Source of the DNA: Adineta vaga
Taxonomy: Eukaryota; Rotifera
Assembly: GCA_021613535.1 (NCBI GenBank)
Contig: CP075493.1
Span: 9,300,001-9,364,000, forward strand
Direction: 5' to 3'
DNA length: 64,000 bases
Shown here: positions 1-13,100 of the stretch, one piece after another
Position numbering within the stretch: position 1 is the stretch's first letter
Layout of the letters: each line of letters begins with the position of its first letter
Notes under the pieces: generated by a model
Seen by the model: only the letters and a program-made list of their open reading frames with translations
What the model was told of the DNA's origin: nothing
The model's database searches: none
Program-made: the position numbers and the translations under genes

Positions 1-1543
1 TGAGAATGAGCAAAATTTGTTTGAACCAGAGAAACCAGTAGTTAATCTTGATGAAGATGATGATATCTTTGGAGTAAAAACACCCAGTAATAATCAAACA
101 TCAGTAGCAGCTGCTGCACCTTCACCAGTAACTGTTACAAAAACAGAATCATCACCACCAACGCCAATGAAACAAGAGAGTCCATTATTTTCAGTGGATA
201 CAAGTGTAAATTCACCACCACCACCTGTACGATCAGTACCCTCGTATGATAGTCAGATTTCATCATCGACACCCATATCAAAAAGTGTACTTAGTGGAAC
301 AGTTACAGCAACTCATACTGCTGCAAAACGCGGCAAAGATAATGATATTGAGATTACTGTTAGTGATCCAGCAAAAGTTGGAGATGTAAGTTTCATTTCT
401 AATCTTTTCATTGAACTTCTATTTACCATTTGATAGGGCATGTCATCCTATATGACTTATCGTATAACAACAAAAACAACATTACCAGTATTTAAAAAAT
501 CGGAATTTTCTGTTAATCGTCGTTTCAGTGATTTTCTTGGTTTACATACTAAACTTGTCAATAAACATATACAAGTAGGTATTTTTCTTCCATCGCCACC
601 TGAAAAAGATACTTTATCAATGGCAAAAGTGAAAATATCCAAAGAAGAAGCTGTTCCAACAGATTTTATCGATCGTCGACGTGCTTTATTAGAACGTTAT
701 TTAAATCGTTTAGTTCAACATCCAAAATTACTTGAAGATACTGATGTGCAAACATTTCTTGAATATTCAAATGATTTACCTAAATCAACAAGTACTCAAG
801 CATTGAGTGGTGCTGGTGTTCTTCGTGCATTATCAAATATTTCCAATCAAGTAACAAAATTAACAACAAAAACTAGTGAACAAGATCAATGGTTCGAAGA
901 AAGACATGGTTTTATACTTGATTTACATACACATTTAAAAAATTTATATAATCAATTCAATCATTTATTTTCTCAACGAAAAGAAGCTGGTCATGCATTG
1001 AAACATTTTTCTGCATCATTAAATCATTTAGCAACAACAGAAGAATATACATTATTATCCAGTGCTTTAATTGAATTAGCTAATCTCGAAGAGAAAATTG
1101 ATCAAATCAATAACGAACAAACATTCCAAGAATATTCGGTACTAACTGAATTAATTAAAGAATATGTTTCATTATTAGATATGGTTCAATTAGCATTTCA
1201 TGAACGTATTAAATCCCATCAGCAATGGTTACATGCTGAAGATATGTTAAAGAAAAAACGTGAAACGAAAACTAAATTAGAACAAAATCCTAAAAGTGCC
1301 GATAAACTTCCACAAGCTGAAATGGAAATCAATGAATGGGACGGTAAAGTTGTTCGTGGTAAAGAAGATTTTGAAAAAATATCATCAACAATCAAACAAG
1401 AAATGGAAGTATTCGAAGAGATTCGTTTAGATGATTTTAAGAAAGCATTCGATCAATATTTAAGAAATATTTTAGAACAACAAGAGAAAATCTTACAAAT
1501 CTGGGAAAGTTATCTACCTGAAGCAAATAAAATAAATATTTAA
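1..1543 (+). CDS. SNX1/2: SNX1/SNX2-like sorting nexin (Vps5 type), 5' end missing
   Basis: The product is the PX-BAR sorting nexin that pairs with SNX5/6 and retromer on endosomes. The window opens inside the gene. Two exons are visible: up to 385, then 437-1543, joined in phase 0 across a 51-nt GT..AG intron. The first part is a disordered Ser/Pro/Thr-rich leader, as in SNX1/2. The PX domain spans the junction: VGD continues into GMSSYMTYRITT, then the phosphoinositide-binding RRFSDF motif and a PPPEK-like segment (SPPEKDTL). A roughly 230-residue helical C-terminal part carries the BAR domain and ends at TAA 1541-1543. Similarity to animal SNX1/SNX2 runs through the whole PX domain. SNX1 and SNX2 cannot be told apart from this fragment. 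AATAAA at 1782-1787 is a likely polyadenylation signal. Confidence 0.93.
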
Positions 1544-2057
1544 TTGCATTTTCTTAACATTCTATTAATTGTGATTGATTCTTTCGGTCTTTATTTTGCT
1601 TTTCTTTTTAACGTGCAATCTTTTTTCTTCCTTTTTTTTATACAATAATATTGCCGAGTCATATGCTACAGTGATTTTGTGAACGAAATGATTTTTTTAA
1701 TTTTATTTGTTTTTCTTTTGATACCAAAACAAAACATTTATTCTTGTTGATTCATTCCTTTTTTTTAATATGTTATTTAATAATAAACAAACGTGATGAT
1801 TTTTTTCTCTCTCTGTAGATAGATTACTTTATTGATTGATATAAGTTTTAAAGAGAGATTGAGTTTTACTTCAATGATTTTAGATTGAATTATGTTCTAA
1901 ATAGTTTTTTTTTCTTATTTATGTATAAAGTCTTGATACAAAATGACAAATACAGTTAATCACTAACGAGCTAAAATCTTGTTGTTCTAAGCCATACAAA
2001 GGTAAGGAAAACAATGAAAGAGAATTGAAGATTAATAAATGATATTGTTTAGACAAC
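1544..2057. other. Intergenic, SNX 3' UTR and UVSSA leader
   Basis: This is AT-rich, T-run-rich sequence with no coding potential. It holds AATAAA at 1782-1787 for the upstream gene. It ends in a pyrimidine-rich tract and AG at 2051-2052, only five bases before the next start codon. Confidence 0.6.
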
Positions 2058-4359
2058 ATGAATCAATTAGTTGAACAGAATCTATCAAATTTAGTTCAAG
2101 AATTGACTACATCTGGTTTAAAAACGTTAAATGAAGCAAAAATAAAACAATTAAAACATATTTGCAAGTAAGTTATCGATGTCGTCTGTTGTATAGTTTC
2201 TACAGTGCGTTTATATTATCGTATTTAGTGGATTATCATAGAAGAAGAGATGCAATCACCTTTCTTAACCCATATATTTATGAGGAAAACTTTTCTTCTA
2301 GACAGACGATGTCAATGTTGAATATTGTTATCGTTTATTACATGCTCAATTGAACAAAAATCACTCGGAAATCCGTTATTCAACATTTCAAATTATTGAT
2401 CAACTTTTTAATCGTTCTCATCATTTTCGAACACTTTTACTTGATGATTTTAATTATCTCATCGATAATTGTCTCGGTAATCTAATCTATCAACGTCTTT
2501 TTCATTCCTTGTTTGTATGAATCTTTTTGTTTAGGACTCAATGTTGATAATCAATTACCTCCACCGAATTTTACGGCGAAATTATTAAGACAATTTGCAG
2601 CTACATCTATTAAGAAATGGCATGAAAAATTCGGTTCAACTTATAAACTTCTTGATGTTGGATATAATTATTTGAAAAATTGTAAATTGATTAATTTTGA
2701 TAATGTCGACGAACCTATTGGTATTACTGCTGAATTAGAACGCGAACGAAATGAAGCTAATCAAATTCGTTTACGTCAAAAACTTCAAAATGCTTCACGC
2801 GAATTAACAGGTTTGTTTTATCGAAACAATAACCTCTCGTTTCATGATAGATATGTTCTAGAAACATCAAGTGAAATTCATTCATGCATTAAACAAGCAG
2901 AAAACTGTCTGAATTTACTTGTTTCGAACAATGATAAATCATCCATTTCAAGTACATTTGTTGATCCAGTAGAAGATATTCCAGACAACGTCAATAACGA
3001 CGACAATGATGATGATGATGACGACGACGACGACGACGACGACGATTTCATAGATGTTCCACTTGAACCAAGCAAAAAAAATGATCAAGAACTCCTTCAA
3101 GTACTTGGATTAGGAACTGCTGGAAAATTGACTATATCTATTGATATTACTCAACGACCAACATCGTCTATATTCAGTATTCCAATGACAGACGATAATC
3201 GTGCTCTAATTGAAAATCTTCATGATTTATATCGACAATTAGATGATGTTTATCTATCGAAAATTCAGACGTGGATGAATATTTTTATTCAAGTTCAACA
3301 AAATTCGAATGAACAACAAACTACAACAGTTATAAAACGAACAATTGATTTGAAAAATTCCATTCGATCTTGTTTAAAAATGATTGAAAACTATCATTTA
3401 GCTCCAAAACGACCTGTTGTAACGCAGAAACCAGGTTTAGTGAAAATTGTAATCTTTATATGAAATAAATTGTTTGAACATATTTTAGTGATAAAAAAGA
3501 TCGCGAAAACTGTTACTCAGGATTCACCGAAAGAACCGGTAAGTGAGAAAGAGAGTAGATTATATCTATAGTAGGAACTTGTTTTGATGTATAGGTGCCA
3601 ATACCAACCATAACCGAAGATGAAATCAAATATTTCTTTCATGATGATTCCGAAGCTATCAAACGTAGTTTTAAACAAGTTGATGTTCAAAATGCATTTG
3701 TACGTCCCTCGGAAAGTAATGATATGCCTGAGGTAAATATCAGATTTATTCAAATTCTCTTATTGATCAATCATGTGTTTTCATTTAGAATTTAAATTAT
3801 TCTCTATTAATGCATAAACGCACATTTGTCAACGAATTACCTGCAATCAAATGGAAATGTCGTGCATCTTTAGGTAATAATAAATTATGTGAACGTATGG
3901 ATCGGTATAAATGTCCATTTCATGGACGTATCATCGCTCGTAATGAACAAGGTCAAGCTGCCGATGAGAAGATTCGATTACAGGAAGAAGAACAACAACG
4001 AGCGAAAAAACGTTCAATACCTGAATGGCAAGATCCTGGTATGTTAGAAGATATTCGTTTAGCAACTGGTATTGATTTACGAATGGAAACTGGAAGTAAG
4101 AAGAAGAAAAAGAAAACGAAAGAATCAGGTTTAACTGAACTTGACAAAGAAGAAAATACTGTTCGAAAACGTCTAGAAAGGAAACTATTAAATCCGTATG
4201 TTTATATATATATATCGTGTTCTCTATTTTACTCATCGAATTTCTTTGGTGAATTTTAGATCATCATTGAAACGAATTGGTGCTGCATTAGATGCTGATG
4301 AACGACGTCGTAATGAGGAAAAATTTCATCATCAATTTAACTACTCATTGAATAATTAA
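2058..4359 (+). CDS. UVSSA: UV-stimulated scaffold protein A homolog
   Basis: UVSSA works in transcription-coupled nucleotide excision repair, linking stalled Pol II to TFIIH and USP7. Seven exons are seen: 2058-2167, 2302-2476, 2535-3434, 3489-3538, 3595-3732, 3789-4195 and 4260-4359, giving about 626 aa. The N-terminal VHS-like domain has LVQELTTSG, KQLKHICK, YRLLHAQL and RSHHF, all matching animal UVSSA. A run of about 15 Asp lies near 3008-3046, followed by a TFIIH-binding-type acidic region. The C-terminal DUF2043 zinc finger is clear: CRASLGNNKLCERMD then KCPFHGRI, PEWQDP and the end HHQFNYSLN. The exon sum is 1 base short of a multiple of 3. The fault lies at the first donor, where AAG|GTAAGT is expected but the sequence reads AAGTAAGT. 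It may be an assembly error or a damaged copy. The gene converges on the kelch gene 65 bp away. Confidence 0.9.
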
Positions 4360-4424
4360 AAGAGAACAAAACCGATATATATTTCTGTCTCATTTGCTTT
4401 GTAAATAATAAAACAAAAAGTAAT

Positions 4425-5345
4425 TCAGAGAGGTCCGAGTACATATACATCGTTGTACCATCCATTATCATGCCAACCACCAAATAACCACATTTGTCCA
4501 TTGTATAAAACTGCACTATGTCCTTCACGTGGTGCAGGTAGATTAGATTTGAGTTTCAATTGTTTCCACTGATTTGTTCGAAGATTAAGAACAAACAATT
4601 CATTACTTCTCTGAATACCAACATAACCGCCGAACATATACAAATTTTCATTCGATAAAACACATGTATGTCGACCACGTTTTGCTGGAATAACGCGTGA
4701 ATCATCACTATATTTCTCTTCAGTCCATTCTGATGTTCGAAAATCAAATGAATGACAATCATTAAATTTTCCACAACCTAAACCGCAAACGACATATAAA
4801 CGATCATTATAAATATGTGCACCACCATAAGAACTTCGACGTGGTGGTGGATTACGTTGATTCATCATTGTCCATTGGTTTGTTTTGAATGAGAATCGAT
4901 ACATATCATTGAATTTATTATCACCAATTCCACCGAATAGATACATGAAATTTTGATAAACAACTGCTGAATGTGCACTACGAGCACTAGGTGGATTCAC
5001 ACAAGGAACTTGTTCCCATTCGTTTTGATCGAATCGATATCGATACATGTCATTTAATTTACCTGATGAATCCCAACCACCAAAAATATACATCATATTT
5101 TGATAGATACAAGCACTATGTTTACATCGTTTCGAAGGTACTTTCGATTCGTCTAAAGGTTTGATTTCTGTCCATGTACGTGATTGAAAATCGAATTTAA
5201 ATAAATCATTAAAACGGAATTCACCTAAACCACCAAAGATATACATCGAATCATGATAAACAACTGCACTATGTCCACTACGTCCTTGTGGTGGAGTGTT
5301 TGTTGTTTCAATTCGAGACCAATCGAATGATTCGTTACTTGCCAT
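4425..5345 (-). CDS. Kelch-repeat beta-propeller protein, intronless
   Basis: This is a 306-residue single-exon protein made almost entirely of six kelch repeats. Each has the hydrophobic run, double glycine (YIFGGL, YIFGGW, YLFGGI, YMFGGY, WLFGGW; one degenerate as YVVCGL) and spaced W/Y typical of a propeller blade. There is no BTB, BACK or other extra domain, so it is probably a binding module, not a cullin adaptor. The start ATG at 5343-5345 gives MASNESFDW just before the first repeat; the stop TGA is at 4425-4427. It most resembles the LZTR1/Rab9 effector type of kelch propeller, but the exact partner cannot be named. It is convergent with the UVSSA-like gene and 223 bp from the SLC18 stop. 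Confidence 0.85.
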   Translation of the reverse strand: MASNESFDWSRIETTNTPPQGRSGHSAVVYHDSMYIFGGLGEFRFNDLFKFDFQSRTWTEIKPLDESKVPSKRCKHSACIYQNMMYIFGGWDSSGKLNDMYRYRFDQNEWEQVPCVNPPSARSAHSAVVYQNFMYLFGGIGDNKFNDMYRFSFKTNQWTMMNQRNPPPRRSSYGGAHIYNDRLYVVCGLGCGKFNDCHSFDFRTSEWTEEKYSDDSRVIPAKRGRHTCVLSNENLYMFGGYVGIQRSNELFVLNLRTNQWKQLKLKSNLPAPREGHSAVLYNGQMWLFGGWHDNGWYNDVYVLGPL

Positions 5346-5568
5346 ATTAGTTTACTTATGAAAAAGTTTCGTTATACTGATGAACATTTTTTATAGTTAA
5401 AAAAGAGAAAAAAACACATGATACGTTGCCAAATAATGACGACATGGTTGTGAAAGAACAAGAATGAAAATAGTTTGATTTGTTATGTCAGATTTACTCA
5501 TGCAAATTTCATCTTTCCTTTCAGAACATAACAATATTGATCATAAAAATACTTTTTATTCGCAAAAA

Positions 5569-7759
5569 CTAATCTAAATTATAATCATTATCAAGGGATT
5601 TGCTACGTGTATATTGAAATGAATTATGATTGTCATTGGTAATTAATGACTAAAAATAAAAGCATAGAATAGATTTTTCGAAAAAAAAGCCTTTTTTTTG
5701 TTACCATTCGTTCTGTTCGAACTGGTGGATTTCGTAGTAGAATCAACAATGGTGCATAACACAAACAAAGGAATGATATCATATAAAGCATTGCAGGAAA
5801 ACCGAAAGCACGAACAATAAATCCACTTAGAGCTGGACCTATTCCAATCAATTGAATAAATTCAATCGAATGATGAAAACAAATTTTCTTTCTTACCAAT
5901 TGTATAACCAAGACAAAATGCAACATCAGCAATCGCATAAACACTTCCATAAACCGATGCATGACGTATATCAACAAGATAACCCATTGTAGGCATCATT
6001 GTTGAATCAACCATCCCAACAGCAAATCCGAGTAAACCATTTGGAATAATTAAACCATAGATACTTGTTGCCATAGGTACGCCGATTAAAGCAATAGAAA
6101 TAAGAATTAAACCAATCATACAACAAAGCCATCTGAAATTTTAAGAGAAATGTTTTCGAAGAATGGAAGAAAAAGAGAATTTGCAAGAATTACCGGCCGA
6201 TCTTATGAGCCATTGGACCGAAAAGATTTGTACCGATTAAATAAGAGATTGATGCCGGCAAGAAAGCAGCTCCTAGAGTTATTTTCTTCTTTTAAAAAAA
6301 GTTACTATAATTAGACTAATTTACCTTGTTGAAATTCCGATGCCTGCATTGTTGACATCATCCATATGGGTAATGAAGGTTCCATCATGGCAATACCAAT
6401 ATTTCCAAATGAAATGGCACCTAAAATACATTTATCCATAATGATGTTTTTGTTTGTAAGAATTGCTTTTGTAATCTTTTACCGGCAACAAGAAGTATAT
6501 ACGGATCTTTAATCAGTGTTTTCAATGAAGGACCCTCAATGGGTTCGACAGTGACGCCCGGTTTTAATACCGTTAATTGCAATACTATTTATAGAAGAAC
6601 TCGATGAAATCTATGGAGAAAATTTAAAAAATACAATCTTACTTCCATCGAATAAACCTAATGTAGCGAGGACTAAAAATGGCGACGCTTTACTAACATA
6701 TTCATACATAAATCCTCCAAATGGTGGTCCAACTAGAAACAAAAACAAGCAATCTCTTATTATCATCATATACATAACAACATCGCTTACTCAAGACACC
6801 AAGTGCTAATCCACCTAAAGCAGTACCCATTGCTTTTCCTCGTTCAACATCATCTGGATATCGATCAGCCAACATGCCAAGACCTAATATGAATCCATAG
6901 TAATAGATTAAACAAGTTTTATAAATATACCTGATACACTTGAGCAAGCTGATCCAATTCCTTGAATAGCTCGAGCAATGAATAAAAGTGTATAACTTCC
7001 ACTTGAAGCAAAGACTATCGAAAACAAAACATAACTAATAAATTCATTTTTATGATTTAATAATATCTACTTAGCGTGGATACAATCATAATAACAAATC
7101 CGGAAAACATCGGTACACTATAACCAATTCTAGAATGAGAAGAAAAAAAACCCGGAAAACTTCAATGAAAATTCTTGTATAACTCTCACCGATTTGTTAA
7201 TGGTCCAACAAATGGATTTGTTAATAATTGAACAAAAGCTTTTGATGCAAACATAATCCCAACCCATTCATTTTCCTTGAGAAAAAACATAATATCGTTG
7301 ATATTTTTCTTTTAAAATTGTTAAATTTACTTTTTCTAAAATCATTATTCGTCGTTTATTTTCTGTATCTGTTTTATTAATTGCCCAATCAACTGTCCAA
7401 TTACAATATCGTCGAAGTATAATTCGAAAATCAACCGGATGGCGAGCGAAATAATCTCGACGTTTCATTAATTCATTATTTGTACAATTTTTCGCTAAGA
7501 ATTTATATGTATCATCTTGACTTCTAACAGTCGACTGATGAAGACGATATAGATAATCAGGTACAATGGGAACTAAAATGTCAAGACACGAATAACAATA
7601 TGAAATAAAAACTGAATTTCAGATAAAAGACTCACCCACAGTTGTCAAAAGCATATTGTCAAGAAATAAGGCGATGAATACAATTAATAAAATTAATGAA
7701 CGTGATGAACGCCATTGTAGCCAAAAGTCTCTCGCTGTTTGAAATTTTTCGTAAAACAT
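5569..7759 (-). CDS. SLC18A: Vesicular monoamine transporter-like, SLC18 family
   Basis: This is an MFS proton antiporter that loads monoamines into secretory vesicles. Thirteen coding exons on the minus strand total 1506 nt (501 aa), close to human VMATs: 7636-7759, 7331-7572, 7190-7275, 7071-7129, 6931-7014, 6791-6883, 6643-6732, 6483-6584, 6325-6420, 6194-6272, 5897-6132, 5705-5838 and 5569-5649. All junctions are GT..AG and in frame. TM1 has the substrate/proton Asp in [15 protein letters not shown]. Other VMAT-specific motifs are [69 protein letters not shown] and an acidic tail SLDNDYNLD. The sequence follows VMAT rather than VAChT at almost every diagnostic stretch. The large loop between TM1 and TM2 carries the NCT and NWT sequons. 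Confidence 0.93.
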
Positions 7760-8605
7760 GTTTCTCTTCTATCTAACTAAATTCAAGAAAAACTAAGTCA
7801 GTAAAAATACAAACTAATCTGATTGATTTCTCTCGTCATTAAGAGAAAAGGATTACGCTATTTGAAAAAAAAAGAAAGGAACAAAAGATTTTTAAGTGTG
7901 CACATCCGACATATACAAATAAAATAAAAAAAGAAATATCTATCAATGAAGATATGATCGATGTCTGTATATATATATATATATATATATGAATATTTTT
8001 TCATTATAATTTCAACTCATATTTTGGAAAGGTGAAAACAATGGAATACAAACGATTTTTAACCACAAGTTAATAGTTACTTTTCTTTTCTCGATGATAA
8101 TATAGTCTCGGTAGTAATCGTACTAGACAAAAATGTCAATGGAAAGTAGAGATTTTTGATAATAGAAAACAGACGAAGAAAGAGAAAAATAATCATCCAA
8201 ACTTTTCTCTCCGTAATCGAACGGTGAGTTCAAAAAAATGTTTCACACATATAAAAAGAAACCGTAGTAGAAAGAAAAGCATATCTATTGAACATTATTA
8301 TCATAGAGAGAAAAATGTTTGAATCAGTAATTTCTTTTCATCGAAGAAAATCAATGTTTCGACGAAGAGAGAGAGAGAGAAAGAAAAAGACCAGAGATAT
8401 AAATGATCGAAATTAGCAAATCACGGCATGTCGAGAAATTTGATCACTAATATGTCAATCGTATCGTTGATCCGTCAAACAATAACGTTTCTATAAGATT
8501 TTCTTCAATTAGCATATAAAGAAAAGATTAGTCATTTACAAATCTGACATTGATGATGAAGATGTCATGCAAGAGACATAAGGCAAAATCATTTCTTGTC
8601 TTTCA
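7760..8605. other. Intergenic between SLC18 start and 8-TM gene stop
   Basis: This is the upstream region of the SLC18 gene. It contains an (AT)n tract at 7968-7990 and a (GA)n tract near 8366-8382. No convincing ORF or RNA gene was found. Confidence 0.5.
7968..7990. repeat. (AT)n microsatellite
   Basis: About 11 perfect AT dinucleotides lie upstream of the SLC18 gene. Confidence 0.9.
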
Positions 8606-9837
8606 TTAAATATAATTGAAAAAAAAACGACATTCATATACAATTTCTTAGAAACAAAATAAAGAAAAACTACCAATGATTGTTAAAATATGAACAAGAA
8701 TATTTGCACTACCACAAATCAATGTAATGATCAATAATGGAAGTAAATTATTTTCATTCCCTTTCGATAATAGAACATATTCCAATTTTGTCTAAATAGA
8801 AATATCAAATTATCTTCTCACAAATCAAGTTCACTTACCCAATAAGTTATATATGCTATATAACCAATATGTATCATTGACAATAGATAAAAACTTATCC
8901 AAAATATCCAATGATAAAACTTCTTTTTAGCCTATGGAAAAAGGAGAAATATCATTCTTTTGATCAAATATACTGACAAGAATCTACTATTCATTTACCA
9001 GAATTTTTCCTACAATTAGCCATAAACTAATCAATGATAGTGCAATTGATAGTACAACTATTTGTTGTCGATTAAAATCTGCTTTACTACGAATATTTAA
9101 CGTTAGTAAAGAAATCTATAGAAATAACATAGAAATATTCTTTTTTCGAATATTTTCAATGCACATACAATTAATATTGTATCCAGATTTAGAAACCAAG
9201 AAAATGTTATTGCTCGAGAGAAAATCGTTTCTTTTTGAAACTTAATTTGATATGAATAAACCATAATATTCGCCCAAGGAACTAATAAAATTAATAAAAT
9301 CAATACAAAACCTGATCGAAGCTAAGAACAAAAACAGATAAATTTCATGAAATGTTTCGAAAAAGAAAGAAAAAAAAATCAGATCATGACTTACAGTAAT
9401 AATTGTAAAATCTTTTTCATTAAATAAAAATCGTATATAAAAATGTATACCAATATAAGCAGATAGGAGTAAAATTGTTATTGTTGTTAAAAGCGCATCG
9501 GTAAGACCTAAAGGAATACTTTCTTCATTTTGATTTTTTTCTATCAAACTTACGACAAAATAATGCAGTAGAAATCAAAGAAAAAATAACACAACCTAAG
9601 AACAAACAAAATGTATAATAGAATTGATTTCATTGAAATTCAACCTGACTGAACGAGAAGTAAAAGACAAAAAGCAAAATCATGATTTTCTCGTTTTAAA
9701 TTTTGAATTTCTCCAATAGTCAGAAGAATAATTGGAATCATTGTTAACACACCGACGAATGCATAAAACCAACGTTGAAAAAGAAATTTTCTTAACATGA
9801 AATTTTTCTCTTCATCAACAAACAACTTGTAACTCAT
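8606..9837 (-). CDS. Orphan polytopic membrane protein, about 8 TM segments
   Basis: No family was recognised. Eight minus-strand exons join in frame to 903 nt (300 aa): 9645-9837, 9554-9595, 9395-9540, 9169-9321, 8999-9115, 8839-8931, 8674-8791 and 8606-8646, with only GT..AG introns. The product starts MSYKLFVDEEKN and ends at TAA 8606-8608. About eight hydrophobic segments cover most of the protein, for example WFYAFVGVLTMIPIILLT, FAFCLLLLVQSGCVIF, TTITILLLSAYIGIHFY, GFVLILLILLVPWANI, IVVLSIALSLISLWLIV, WIFWISFYLLSMIHIGY and LLPLLIITLICGSANIL. There is no signal peptide and no sizeable soluble domain. The clean exon structure supports a real gene. It could be a divergent receptor-like or transporter-like protein; function is unknown. 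Confidence 0.72.
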
Positions 9838-10128
9838 ATTCAATACAAATGAATAGAAGATCTAATACACAAATGTTCGCATTCTTTATACGAAATACGT
9901 GTCAACAGAAAAGAATTTCAATGACATACAAATGACGATTTTCTCACGTGTTTGATTAATGAACAATTAAATACGGTGTTTCTCAAGGATACTATGATCA
10001 ATTCGTATTCTTTAACGAAAAAATAACTAAACGATGTTTCATCTTGATAGGTTTTTCTTTATTTCAATCATGAAAGAAAATAGTAAGCATAATAAAAGCT
10101 ATGTGGATCATCACACGATGACAAAGTC

Positions 10129-13100
10129 TTACAATTTCGATCGATATTCATTGAAATGATCTTTTGATGTTTGTACAGCGACATGTTGAGCTGCTACTTC
10201 TTCTTCATCGTCATCATCGATGTATTTGATTGCATCATGTGTATGATCTTCCTCATCTTCTTCTTCTTCAGCGATTTTCGATAGACCAATATGTGCTGTA
10301 GCTATTGATCGAACAGTTTCAATTGGATTAATATCTGATTCTTCTTGAGTTAAAATCGGTGCTGAATTTGAATTTGTGAAGGATAAAAAAGATAGTGTTG
10401 GTTGAGAAAGATTTGGCAACGATACTGTTGTTAAAGTCGATGCATTCGATTCAACTCCACTATCTGTTCTTGAATGAAAACTTCTTTTAAATAAATAAAA
10501 ATTATCTTTCATTAAAGAATTTGGATCATTTGATAAAGTTGTTAAGAGTTCTCCAACGATGACAACACCTTCATTTAATAAATTACTATTCTTATATAAA
10601 TCATCTCGTGTTGATTCCAAACGATTCAATAATTCAAAACGTAACATTTGAATATCTTGTTTAAGTTCTTCGAAATCACCTTCACGAATTTCTTCTTGTT
10701 CTTCACGTTGTTTATGTAAAAGAAATCGTTTTATAACACGATCCATGACTTTACGATAAGTTAATACTTGATTAATATCAAATGAACCTTGACGTGGACG
10801 TTGATTATTTAAATTCGTATTTGTTAATTGTCCATTTGAAACTGTTTGAATATTATTATCATTTAATTGTCCTTTACGATGACCATGTGGAGTACCTTGA
10901 CGCATGGTAGATGGCATTCTAGGTTCTGGTATTTGTTCCTTATCGGAATCTATTAATTTTGTTAAACACGAATAACAACGATGAAATAAACGAAAAACAC
11001 TTTTTGGAGTTGGTATAATATTAAATGGAACCGGTAATGTTCCTCCTAAAAGAAACGTAACCACATTAATTAGATTATATTTCTATAAATCATAAACCGA
11101 AAACAATGCAAAGTGAGTCAAATTTTACCTTCTTTAATATATTCCATATATAATTTACTTCGTGCAAATTTCCATTCAACATCTGCATGTTCTTCAATCG
11201 TTTCATAAGATTTTGACATCATAGCAATAAGCATATTTAATAAGACAATAACACTTGCAATATTGAATGCTCCATAAATCATATATCCAACTGTTTCAGT
11301 AAAATCATTGTTATAATCTCCTAACTGTACACCTTCTTTTTCAGCCAAACCAAATAAAGACCAAAAAACAGTTTTAAATGTCGCTGACATTCTAAATCAA
11401 AAAACTAATAAACACCCACATATTCATTGAAGAAAAGATTTACATACGTTCCGAAAAATTTTTCCGCGTCGATATCTCCTGTATGACTATGAATTTCAAC
11501 TTTATCTCGTACTCGATCATTGTAATACCAAAATAGATTATTCAAACCAAACATAAAACCAGAAAAGATAATTAAAAATATAATAATAAATTTTCCGATA
11601 TCCTTCATAGAAAAATCAATAGAATATATTCGGATATTTTTAATCGACAATACATACAGACATCATTCGACCTAATGAAATTTGTAATGGTCCTAAATGT
11701 TGAAATGCTGGTAAAAGAAAACAAATACGAGAGAAACTAAGAATATTAGCAATGGCAAAAAGTCCTTCAGCAACATTGATAGGATCTAATGAAACCCAAT
11801 AAAATCGATCTAGAAAACTCATTTTTATTTTATTTTAATAAAACAATTTGAATATTACCTGCATTTAACCAATAAAATGTCTCATAAATACTTTCTTGAT
11901 CGGTAACATTCAAAGAACATATTTTTCCAACATTATGTTCAAATCCGTTTTGATTTAAAGCTTTATTAGCTTGTATAACCTAAAATAAATTATATTCATA
12001 GATGAATCTCTCTATTTTGTGATCAGACACATTCAAATTCTGATGTGAATCTTACTTTAATATTCACATAGTATTTCAATGTAAATGAAGATATGTACAA
12101 AACAGTTGTACATGAATCAACGATATTATTCCAAGAGAGAAGATAATCTTGAAGACCATCATTATATGCTTGTTTTATTTCACGCCATAGAAAACCTAAA
12201 TAAATATTGATATATATATATATGTTTTATAAGATTATATTTACCAATCACAAAAACTGAAATAGTTATATCGATCCATGTTGGTGTATCAGCACGAAAT
12301 ATGAGATCATCAACTGGATAAACTTGACAGTTCGTTAAGTTTTCTATTTTTTTTTGATTTATCGAACTATTTAATCCGTAAGAAATATTAGGAGCACTAG
12401 TTGACAATTCTAATGAATTAGAAAATTGATCAGCAAATAAAAAACTTGATACAACAATCAATACAATAAATAGAGCATATGTAATAGTTTGACTAAGAAA
12501 TTTTATATAAGGCTGGCGAAGAAATCTTTGTAACTATTTATAAGAAACAGAAAACCTATATATATATATATATTATCAGTAATGATTATTGTCTTACTTT
12601 AACTGTAGAAGTTGACCATGAAGTTAAAATATAGAGTATACAAGCAAATGGTAATATAAAGATATATGAAATAAGGAGTAAGAGAATAAGAAGTGGATTC
12701 AATTTAAATAAATTACGTAATTGACTATGCCAGATTTCGACTAGTTTTTGTTGACAATTGGAATGAGCAACAAACTGAAAGAAGATATAAAAATGAATTC
12801 TTCTTCTATTATTTTGTATTATAAACATTTTCTTTTCTGAAATTAATCTGTCTCTACTTACTGGCTTTTCTTTATATTTTATTGCTAAATAAAGTCGAGC
12901 TAATAAAACATATTTTTCTTCTGATTCTTTGCCAGTCTTTCCAAGAACACAATCAAGTTCTTTATGTCCACGAACCTTATCGAGTAATTTCACTGCATAT
13001 GCACTCAATTGATCAGCTAGAATCATATATTCATTCTAAAACAAAGTGAGATTATTATCAGATATCTTCTATTTCTTACTTTAAAATATTTTTCTTTTCC

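Noticed and set aside
5569-7759. VAChT (acetylcholine) rather than VMAT
   Set aside because: The [25 protein letters not shown] and GMVDSTMMP stretches follow VMAT; VAChT differs at these places.
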